DNA from: Paenibacillus sp. 481 | GTDB taxonomy: Bacteria > Bacillota > Bacilli > Paenibacillales > Paenibacillaceae | Reading direction: 5' to 3' | NCBI RefSeq assembly: GCF_021223605.1 | Contig: NZ_CP075175.1 | Span: 5,535,501-5,599,500 of the forward strand | DNA: 64,000 bases | Part shown: positions 47,428-59,400 of the stretch, piece by piece | Numbering within the stretch: position 1 is the stretch's first letter | Layout of the letters: each line of letters begins with the position of its first letter | Notes under the pieces: generated by a model | The model's database searches: none | What the model was told of the DNA's origin: nothing | The model's input: only the letters and a program-made list of their open reading frames with translations | Made by a program: the position numbers and the translations under genes

Positions 47428-50400
47428 CTAGAAAGCAAAATCAATCGTTTCTTCCAATTCATCCGTTTGATCTTGATCCGTCTGGCCGCTGCCCGTCAGA
47501 TCGGATAATCGCAACTCAGGCTGCGCACAAATGTGAGTAATAATGGACAAGAAATCTGCTACAAAATTGTCAATCATGTTCTCTGTAAACAGCTTCGTGC
47601 AATATTCAAAACGTCCACTTAAAGCTCCATCTGCTAGCGCAACTTCCAGCATTAAATCGAATTTAGCGATTGTATGCTGCTGTTCATACGGCTCCACGGT
47701 GAGCCCTCCGAGCTGAACGTCCTGCGGTTCCGTATTTTGCAACACGAACATCGTATCAAACAGCGGATTACGACTTAAATCCCGAACAACCTGAATGTGT
47801 TCGACAAGCTCTTCGAATGGATAGTCCTGATTCTCAAAGGCATGTAAAGTCGTTTCTTTCATCTCTTCCAAATAGGACAGGAACGGCTTGTCCGCGACTG
47901 GGTAGCTGCGAATGGCGAGTGAGTTAACGAACATTCCGATAATCGGCTCTAAATCCGCATGTGTTCTACCTGCAATCGGCGTACCGACGACAATATCCTC
48001 TTGTCCCGAGTACTTATGGAGTAGAGTCGTGTACGCGGCCAATAACACCATGTACAAGGTCGCTCCATGTTGCTCTGCAATTTGTTGCAGTCTATCGCTT
48101 TCCTGCTGGCCAATTGCAAATTGGAACGTATCTCCCTCATAGCTTTTAACAGCTGGTCGAGCAAAATCAGTTGGCAGTTCCAACTGTGGCAAATCGCCCG
48201 CCAGCGCTGCTAGCCAATAAGCTTCCTGCCGTTTCATCCGTTCACCATGTGCTTCGGAGTGCTGCCATGCAGCATAGTCTTTGTACTGAATCCGAAGCGG
48301 TGGCAGTTCCTCTCCACTGTACAGACGCACAAATTCCTCAATTAAAATGCCCATCGAGACCCCATCTGAAATGATGTGGTGCATGTCAAACAACAGCAAA
48401 TGATGGTCTTGTGCCAACTCGATTAGGCCTACCCGCAGCAATGGCGGTTGCGCTAGATCGAACGGACGGATAAAGCTATGCACCATTTGATCCGCTTCTT
48501 CTGCACTTGTGGCTTGCATATGCTCGACCACAAAAGGCACCTGTTCATGAATGCGCTGCATCGCATCGCCATTCACCATCTCAAAGCTAGTACGAAGCGT
48601 CTCGTGTCGAGCGATTAATTGCCGGAAAGCAAGCTCCAATTGCTCCCGATCCACTTCCCCTTTGATGGTCATGGCTCCTGGCATGTTGTAGCTATGCTCC
48701 GAACCTTCCAGCTGTTGCACAATGTACAACCGCTTTTGTGCGGACGACAGCATGTAAACGTCCTGCTGCTCCGTTGTCGGAATAGCAGTGTATTGCTGCT
48801 GTTCCAGCTCATTTATCGCTTGCGCCATTTGCTCAAGCGTCGCGAAGCGGAATACATCTCTTAACGGCAAGCTGACGTTGAGCTCTTTATGCAACTTCGT
48901 AACCAAAGTAGTCGCCCGCAAGGAATGGCCGCCGAGGTCAAAGAAGTTGTCCTTTACGCCAACCTTGGCAACGCCTAGCACTTGCTGCCATATTTGCGCC
49001 AGCTTCACTTCCAGCCATGAGCGTGGTGCCACATAGTCCGTGCCCGTATGTGTACTGCCGTCTAAAGCAGGCAGCGCTTTGCGATCAATTTTTCCGTTCG
49101 CAGACAACGGCATATACGCAAGCTGTACAAAATACGATGGAACCATATAGCTAGGCAGCTCTTGCGACAAATATTCTCGCAATTCGCCTACGGTCAGCTC
49201 TTCAGTGGCCACGTAGTAGGCACAGAGCATATTTTGTCCGCTGTCGTCTGTAAGTGCGACGATAACGGCCTCTTGAATCGTTGCCATACTCAACAGTTGG
49301 GCTTCGATTTCACCAAGCTCAATGCGATAACCACGAATTTTGACCTGATGGTCGAATCGTCCTAAATACTCAATGTTGCCGTCTGGCATCCATCTCGCCA
49401 AGTCACCTGTACGGTACATGCGCTCATCTGGCGCAAACGGTACAGCGACGAACTTCTCCGCCGTCAAATCAGGGCGGTTCCAATATTCTCGTGCTAGACC
49501 GACGCCTGCAATGCACAACTCGCCAGCTACGCCGATTGGTTGCAGTTGATTGTGTCCACTCACAATATACATCTGCGTATTGTCGATCGGTTTGCCGATT
49601 GGCACAGTCGTCAATGTTGGCATCGTCTGTGTAGCCTCAGTTGCGTCAGATGCACTTCGCTCGTATCCTGCAATTTCTTCAACCTCTGTGAAGTCAAAGT
49701 AGGTTACGTCGACGGTAGCTTCTGTCGGGCCATACAAGTTGATAATTTTTGCTCCGTTCACCGGAGTAATAAATTGATGGAACCTCGTTACTTGTGAAGC
49801 CGTTAGAGCTTCACCACTCGCAAACACTTGCCGCAACGATGTCAGCTTCGTACGTAACTCCGCTGTCGGTTGCTGTTCAACATGCTCCAAGAACGCATGC
49901 AGCATGGACGGTACAAAGTGCATCGTCGTAATACGCTGCTCGGCAATCGTGTCCAAAATGGTCGCTGGGTTCTTCTCCCCGCCAACTGGAAGCAAGCACA
50001 CTTTGGCGCCAACGAAGGACCACCAGAATAACTCCCAGACCGACACGTCAAACGTGATCGCGGTTTTTTGCACAATCGTATCCGCAGCATCTATCGGGTA
50101 TTTCTTGTTCATCCATAACAATCGATTGATGACCGAATGATGCTCGATCAAGACCCCTTTCGGTCTACCCGTCGTTCCCGAAGTGTAGATAACATACGCG
50201 GCATCTCTGGAATCGTTGACCGCCTCTACATTTGTCCCGTCCGCATGATACACACTTGCGTCATCTACATTCACGATGTCTACGGTTCCGTCTGCAAAGC
50301 TAGCTTGCAGTTTCTCCTGCAAATGACCTTGCATCAAGCACAACCGTGCGCCTGAATCGTCCAAAATGTAGCGGATCCGATCCTCTGGGAACTGTGGATC

Positions 50401-53400
50401 GATCGGCACATAAGCACCGCCAGCTTTTAAAATCGCCATAATTCCAATCATCATCGGAAGCGAACGCTCTGACATGATGGCTACCAGCTCGTCTGGCTGT
50501 ACCCCAGCTGCCCGTATCGTACGTGCCAAGCGGTTTGCTTGCTCGTTCAGCTCGCGATACGTAAGCTGCTGCCCTTCAAAAATTACGGCTACCGCATCAG
50601 GCGTACGCTCCACCTGTTCTTCAAACATCCGATGAATCGTCTGCTCGTGCGGATATTCAGCTGCCGTATCATTGAACACGCCCACAATTTCCGCTTTTTC
50701 TTGAGCGGTTGCCAGCTCAATCTGGCTTACAGCTACTAGAGGATTCGCTACCACTTGTTCTAACACGTGCAGCAAATGCCCCTTGAAGCGCTCGATGCTC
50801 GCACGCTCAAACACATGTCCGTTGTAATCGAAACGGATACCTATTTCTTCACCTGGTACGACCATCAAATTGAAATTGTAGTTCGTTTGCTCAGCTACTT
50901 CGGCGTCAATAATGGACAGCTGGTCACGCTCTTCGCTGCCTGCTTGCTCCATTTGCTCTTCGACCGGATAGTTCTCGAACACCATAATGTGCGAAATTAA
51001 GTCTTGCTTCTGCGTCGTCTTCGCCTGCATTTCATACAGCGGGTAGTAATCGTAACGACCCGATTCCAATGCTTGCGTCTGTACGTCAATCATGACATCG
51101 GCAAAGCGTGACTCCGCTGCGCAAGTAATCCGAATCGGAATCGTATTAATAAACAGACCGATCATTTCTTCGATGCCTGGAATTTCGGCTGGTCTACCTG
51201 ACACAACCCCACCGAATACGACATCATCGGTACCGTTATATTTTTGCAACATAATGCCCCATACCGCTTGCATAAACGTATTCAGGGTCACGTGATGTTG
51301 CCGCGCCACTTGCTCAATACGACTGCTTAAGCTCTTGCCCAACTCACAGCTCAGCTTCTCGGCAGCATATTCAGCATGACTGCTTTGCACTTTTTGCTGC
51401 GGCAACACAGTTTGCTGTTCGTAATTGGCTAAATAGTTCGTCCAATATGCGGATGCTGCCTGTTCATCCTGTTGTCCTAACCATTCAATATAGTCACTGT
51501 ACGATGGTTCTACAGCTTGATCCGTGTAGTTAGGCTGCTCATACGAAGCATAGATGTCGAACAATTGCTGCGTAAGCTGCGGCAAGCACCAACCGTCCAT
51601 CAAAATATGATGGGAGCTCCACAGTACCTGACAGCTTTGGTCACCCGTCTGTAACAGCGACACACGTAACAGGGCATCCTGCTCCAAATTAAATCCGCGC
51701 TGTCTATCCGCTTTGACCACATGCTCAATATGCGCTGACTGTTCGGCTGCTGTTAGCCCGCGGATATCCTCATACGAGAATCCGACCGATTTGTCACGGT
51801 ACACGATTTGCAGCAAATCATTGTTCCACGCACTGTAGAAATTCGTCCGCAGCACAGCGTGGCGCTTCGCCAAAGCATCCAAACTTTTGGCAAACGTCTG
51901 GACATCAAGCATACCTTGCAGCGTAAAGCGAGTTTGCTCAAAATAAGCTCCGTTGTGCTGATCCAACGTACTGTGGAACCACATTCCTTTTTGCATCGGC
52001 GTCAGCGAATAAATGTTCTCGATTTCACCAATCTGGCTTGTTTGTTCCACAATTTGATCCAGCTCTGTAATTGTTAATCCTTTGTACAGCACATCGCTCG
52101 GCGTCAATTCGCTCTGCACTTGGGCTACACAATGGGCGATAAGCTCCTGCACACTTTCCCGCAAATATGCGGCCAGTTGCTCCATCGTTTCGCTTTCGTA
52201 CTGTTGACGGCTATAGCTTAAGTCAAAGGACAATGAGCCGTCCGTAATCATGCCATTAATGTCTAATACATACTGACGTACCTGATTACTACTAATATCC
52301 GCACCATTCGAAAACGGCGAAATGCTTAGCTCATTATTTTGCAAATCTTGATCGAACTGACCGAGGTAGTTGAAGCTAACTTCCGGTGCCTGACCCCAGT
52401 CTGCTACTTGCCCACTTAAATAACGATAAATGCCATATCCAATACCTTTATTCGGAATTTGGCGTAAGTCCTCTTTCGCCTTTTTAATCCGATAAGACAG
52501 CTCGTGTTCTGGATTCATATCCAGCAGCACTGGATACTCACTCGTGAACCAACCGACGGTGCGTGAAATATCAATGTCCGGCACAATAGACTCGCGTCCG
52601 TGTCCTTCCAAATTGACAAGCAGTCGCTCGTAGCCACACCATTTATGAACAGCCATCCCTAAAGCCGTTAATAAAATATCGTTCATATCGGTGTTATAAG
52701 CCCGATGAACTTGCTTTAATAGCTGCTCGGTGTCGTCTTTACTCCACTGAACGACAATCGATTGACTATCTTGCTGCAACGAGCTCTCCGTGTGCTTATC
52801 CTTAGGTAGCGGTTGTAGTTCCGCTTGCCCCTGCACGATTTGCCTCCAAAATGCTTGCTCCCGCTCCATCGCTGGGCTTTGCGCATATGCTGTAAGCTGC
52901 TCCGACCACGTCTGATACGAATCGGTCTTCGTAGGCAGAACAACGGCTTCGCCTTTTAATGCTTGCTCGTAGCCAAGCGCGATATCTTCGAGTAAGATGC
53001 GCCACGATACGCCATCAACCACACCATGATGAATGACGATTAACAAATGGTCGCCATCTACACATTGGAATAGACCCGCTTTAAGCAATGGACCTGCTTG
53101 AAGGTCGATACTGCTTTGCAGCTCATTTGCCTTCGTTGTGATAGCTTCAGCGAACGCTGGGTTTGCCTTGAAATCAACAACTTCTAAGCTGTAAAGAACG
53201 CCCTCCTCAATGGCTCGATTCCAAGCACTGTAGCCATGCTCCGTTTCACGGAACACGATCCGCAGTGCATCGTGATGCTCGGCCAGCTTGCGGAGCACTT
53301 GACGAATCGCCTGCTCATCGAAGCCTGCTGGCTGATACAGCATGACCGATTGGTTGTAATGATGCGAATCAGCGAATTGTTGCGCAAAATACCAACGTTG

Positions 53401-56400
53401 AATCGGCGTCAGCGCGACCTCTCCGGTCACTGCACGCTGATCGATCATTCTGCCCACTTGTTTAATGTGCAAGCTTAGTTGAGCTATCGTTGAATATTTA
53501 AACAAATCGCGAATTTCCAGCTTGTATCCAGCTTGATGCAAGCGCGAGGAAACTTGGATCGATTTAATCGAATCCCCGCCAAGCTCAAAGAAATGATCCA
53601 TGATTCCGACGTGTTCAACGCCTAATACAGACTGCCATACGGTAGCCAACGCCTTCTCCGCATCGGTTCGCGGCGCGACGTATTCCGTTCCCGTGTACGC
53701 ACTTCCTTCTGGAGCAGGCAGTGCCTTGCGGTCTACTTTGCCGTTTGGCGTTAATGGCATTTCTTCCAGCTGTACAAAGTGTGCCGGAATCATATAGCTC
53801 GGCAGCTCCTGCGCCAACCCTCCGCGCAACTCACTGACCGTCAACTCTTGGTCGGATGTGAAGTACGCGCACAGCACTTTCTGACCGCTACCGTCTTCGC
53901 GTGCTACCACGACTGCTTCGCGGACCGCTGTCGTCTTCAAGAGCTGTGATTCGATCTCGCCGATTTCGATGCGGAAGCCTCTAATTTTCACTTGGTGGTC
54001 TATCCGTCCCAAGTATTCAATGTTGCCATCTGGCATCCACTTCGCGAGATCGCCTGTCCGGTACATCCGCTCACCTGCTGCAAACGGATTGTCCACGAAT
54101 TTATCCGCCGTCATTTCCGGCTGATTCAAGTACCCGCGGCCGACGCCGGCTCCGCCGATAAACAGCTCACCTGCCAGACCGATCGGCTGCATCGAACGAT
54201 TGTCGTCCAAGATGTACATCCGTACCGCTGGTAGCGGCTTCCCGATTGGTAACATCCGAAGCGGCTCCACAGACTCCGCCGACGGTTCGAAATAACAAGC
54301 ATCGATACAAGCTTCTGTTACCCCGTAGCTGTTCACAATGCGCAGCTGCGAGCCATACCGCTCGTGCAGCTTCTGATACTGTTCGACCGGACAATGGTCA
54401 GATCCGACGATGAGTAATTGCAGACTGCTAATGTCCAGTTGCTCCTCATAAATGTAATCCATCAACGGAATAACGAGTGCCGGCGTCGATTCGAACATTT
54501 GAATGCGATGCGCTTGGATAAGCTTGACGATTTCCGCTGGATTCGCCCGTGCATGCGCTGGGCAGAGCACGAGTTCGCCGCCGTGTAATAGCGTCCGCAC
54601 CAAGTCGCCCGAGAATACGTCAAAGGAGAAGCTGGCCCATTGCAGCCACTTGGTTCCTACTTGCTCCAACTTATACTCATGCTTCCAAGCGTACGCCATG
54701 GCAACAAGTTGACCTTGTTCGATCATGACTCCTTTTGGCTTGCCTGTCGTTCCGGAGGTGTAGATGACATAAGACAAATGCTCCGGTGCGCTGACTGACG
54801 GTAAATTGGAATCATCTACGTGATACACGTCGGACGTGATAGTTGCAGCTGTTACTGCTCTTGCTCCCGCCTCCGCATCATCAAGGCTCTCTACGCCGTC
54901 CAGACTTTCCAGACTATCAAGGCTCTCCAAGCTCTCTACGCCGTCTAGCACGACACATGTTCCCGCAAAGTCGACCCGCGCTTTCAAATGCTGCTGCGTC
55001 AGCAGCACCTGTGCTTGCGAATCTTCCAGCATGTAACGAATACGCTCTTCTGGATATTCCGGATCAATCGGCACATACGCGCCACCCGCTTTTAAAATAG
55101 CCATAATGCCGACAATCATCTCTAACGAACGATCGACCATAATGCCAACGAGCTGATCCGGCTGTACGCCGTGCGCACGCAACGTTCGTGCCAATTGATT
55201 CGCGCGTGCATTCAGCTCGCGGTATGTGAGTTGCTTGTCCTCACATACGACAGCAACCTGATCAGGACTCCGTTCAACTTGTTCCTCAAATAGCTGATGA
55301 ACCGCCTTATCCCGCGGATACTGTTCGGCAGCAGCTGCATCGTTAAAGAGCTCCTGAATTTGTGTTCGCTCTTCCACAGTCAACATATTTAGCGCCGCCA
55401 GCTTCGCTTCTGGCTCGTTTACGATCGCGTCGAGCAACTGCCCAAAATGGCTAATCATCCGCTCAATCGTTTCACGCTTATACAACGCAGTCGCGAACTC
55501 AAGGCTACATTCCAGCCCTTCCTCGCCTTCGATAACATCTAAGGTGAGGTCGAACTTCGATACCGTCGACTCTAACGGATACGGTGTGAGCTCAAGCCCA
55601 AATCCTTGCAGCTCCAAGGACTTCTCTTCCGTATTTTGCAAAGCAAACATCGTATCAAACAATGGATTGCGGCTTAAATCTCGCGTCACTTGCAGCTTGT
55701 CCACCAGTTGCTCGAATGGATAGCTCTGACGCTCAAACGCACCGAGTGTAGCTGCCTTTATTTCATCCAAATACGTGCGGAATGTTTTGTCAGCAGTCGG
55801 ATAGCTGCGAATAGCTAGCGTATTCACAAACATTCCAATCAGCGGCTGCACATCACTGTGTGTTCTACCCGCAATCGGCGTTCCGACCACAATATCTTCC
55901 TGCCCCGTATATTTGTGAAGCAGCACGGTATAAGCAGCTAGCAGCACCATATACAACGTGGAGCCAGTTTCGGCCGCTATACGCTGCAAGCCTGCGCCGG
56001 TCTCTGGGCGCATATGCCACTTCAACGTTATTCCATCGTACTTTTGTACCGCAGGCCGCGCATAATCTGCTGGCATTTCCAAGATTGGAAGTGAACCGCG
56101 GTATGCGTCCAACCAGTATGCTTCCTGCAACTCCAACTGCTGTTGTTGCTCTGCTGACTGCTGCCAAGCAGCATAGTCTTTATATTGAATACGTAACGGT
56201 GCCAGTTCATCGCCACCGTACAAGCGGACGAATTCCTCCATCACAATGCCCATGGAAACACCGTCAGAAATAATATGATGCATATCAAATAAGAGCAAAT
56301 GGCGTTCCTGTGCGAGTTCTATCAGCCCTACGCGCAGCAACGGCGGTTTATCCAGCGCAAACGCGCGAACAAAGTTACGTACGGCTTCATGTGCGTTTGC

Positions 56401-59400
56401 TTCAGCAGCTTGGATCACTTCAATCGCGAACTCAATCTCTTGAGCGCGGTATATCCGCTGAACAGGTTCCCCGTTCACGAGCTCAAAGCCCGTGCGCAGC
56501 GTTTCATGACGCGCGATCAACCCTCGGAATGCGGCTTCAAAGCGATTCCGATCTAGCACACCTTCTATCTGCATCACGCCTGGCATGTTGTAGCTTTGTT
56601 CAGCCCCTTCGAGCTGATGCAAAATGTACAACCGCTTTTGTGCTGAAGATACCGAATAATACTCGCGTTCTTCGATCGTCGGGATGGACACGTACTGCTG
56701 CTTTTCCATCCCTGCAATGGCTATAGCCATTTTTTCAATCGTTGGATGTTGGAACACGTCCCGCAAAGGCAGCTCGATATTCATTTCCTTATGCAACTTG
56801 CTTACTAATGTCGTCGCACGCAGCGAGTGACCGCCAAGTTCAAAGAAGTCGTTCTTGACACCTACAGCCGAAATACCCAATATTTCCTGCCAAATAGTAG
56901 CTAATTGCGCTTCGAGCGCTGTTCGTGGTGCAACGTACTCCGTTCCGATGCTCATGCTGCCTTCTGGTGCTGGCAGCGCTTTGCGATCGACTTTGCCGTT
57001 TGAAGTCAATGGCATCCGTTCCAACTGTATAAAGAACGACGGGAGCATATAAGCTGGCAATACCTGCGACAACGTTCCCTTCAGTTCAGCAATCGTAAGC
57101 GGCCGATCGGCAACAAAATAAGCGCATAACAACTTTTCTCCGGTATCATCTGCACGTGCAAGGACGATTGCTTCCTGAATCGATTCCACCTTCGCTAGTT
57201 GAGCCTCGATTTCGCCGAGCTCAATACGATAGCCGCGAATTTTGACTTGATGATCGATCCGACCCAAGTATTCGATGTTGCCATCTGGCAGCCATCGCGC
57301 TAAATCACCCGAGCGATACATGCGTTCACCTGAAATGAACGGATTGTCTACAAATTTTTCAGCGGTCAAGTCTGGACGATGCAAATACCCACGTGCCAAA
57401 CCATCACCTGCAACATACATTTCACCCGCAACTCCGATAGGCACGCACTGACGATTCGGGTCGAGCACGTATACTTGCAGCGTTGGGATCGGGTGTCCAA
57501 TGTTGCTTTTCGCTTGTTCAATTTCCACTTCTGTAATTTCTTTGTAAGTTACGTGTACAGTCGTCTCGGTGATGCCATACATATTAATAAGCTGCGTCTG
57601 CGGATACTTGGCACGCCAATCTTTTAACAATTGTGGACTAAGCGCCTCGCCACCAAAAATGACCTGACGAATGTTCAGCGTCTGACCCTCGTCTGCCAAA
57701 GCTTCACGCACGAGCTGATAAAAATACGTTGGTGTCTGATTCAGTATCGTTACCTGTTGCTGCTTAAGCAGATTCAGGAATTGGGCTGGATTTTTAGCTG
57801 TTAACTGTGGCACAACGATGAGTCGGCCCCCGTACAACAACGCCCCGTACATTTCCCAGACGGAAAAATCAAAGCAGAATGAATGGAATAACGTCCACGT
57901 ATCGGTTGAATTGAAGTCAAACAAATTGTTGCTGTTGAACAAGAGTCGGACGACGTTCCGGTGCTCAATCAACGTTCCCTTCGGCTTACCTGTCGTTCCT
58001 GATGTGAAGATGACATAGGCCAGATCAGCTGGCTTATTGATGCCCGCCAAATTCGTGTCGTCTTGACTATAACTTTGCTCGTCTTCGATCCAGACCGTAG
58101 TGCCTGTAAAGTCAACTGCTAAAGATTGTAGATGGTGTTGCAAAATGAGTACTTTCGTTTCCGAATTGTCCAGCATGTATTGGATACGGTCAATTGGATA
58201 ATCAGGATCAATCGGCACATAGGCGCCGCCAGCTTTCAAAATCGCCAGTATCCCTACGACCATGTCGGCTGAACGCTCGACCAAAATACCTACTAATTGA
58301 TCGGACTGCACGCCAAGCTCACGTAACGTTCGCGCCAAACGATTTGCACGTTCATTTAGCTCGCGATACGTTAACTGCTCCTGCTCGAACTGAACCGCGA
58401 TCGCTGCTGGCGTTCGTTCCACTTGTTCTTCAAACAACTGGTGAATCGTCTTCGTACGTGGGTAGTCCGCTGCTGTATCGTTGAACTGGTTCAGCATTTG
58501 CGCTTTTTCTTCCACGGTTACCATCGTCAGAGCAGCTAGCTGCGCCTGTGGCTCACGAATAACAGCCTCGACGAGCTGATCGAAATGATTCGCCATCCGT
58601 GCAATCGTTTCACGTTGGTACAAGGATGTCGCAAACTCAATGCTGCACGCTAACCCTGCGTCGCTCTCCGCTGCATGGAAGCTCAAGTCAAATTTCGCTA
58701 CAGCATGCTCAAGCGATTGCGGCGTCAACTCCAAGCCTTCAAGTGCAAACTTCTCCTGCTCCATGTTCTGCAAAACGAATACGGTATCGAACACCGGATT
58801 GCGGCTTACGTCCCGTGTCAGCTGCACCTGTTCCACGAGCTGTTCGAACGGATATTGCTGATGTTCATAAGCACGTAACGTCGTGGCCTGCACTTCTTTG
58901 ACAAAAGACATAAATGTCTTGTCACTGGCTGGATAATTGCGGATCGCCAACGTGTTAACGAACATCCCGATGAGCGGCTCCACATCCACATGCGTTCTAC
59001 CCGCTATCGGAGTGCCCACAATAATATCTTCTTGATTCGTATATTTATGAAGCATCGTTGTATAAAGCGCCAGTAGCACCATGTACAGCGTCGCCCCGCT
59101 ACTTGCTGCAAGCTGTCTCAATTGTGCAAGCTTGCCCGCATCGATGGTAAATTCGAGCGTATCTCCGGCATAGCTACGGAATAGCGGTCTAGCAAAGTCT
59201 GTTGGCATTTCCAACAGCGGTAGCTCGCCACGCAGTTCGTGAATCCAGTACGCTTCCTGCTCTTGTAGCAGCTTGCGCTGTGCTTCAGACTGCTGCCATG
59301 CAGCGTAGTCTTTATACTGAATGCGTAATGGCGCTAGTTCTTCACCGCTGTACAAACGGACAAACTCTTCCACCAAAATCGCCATCGAAACGCCGTCAGA

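Noticed and set aside
35140-56665. Long repeats that could be mobile elements
   Set aside because: They are homologous NRPS modules in the same reading frame, with no transposase, terminal inverted repeats or target duplications.
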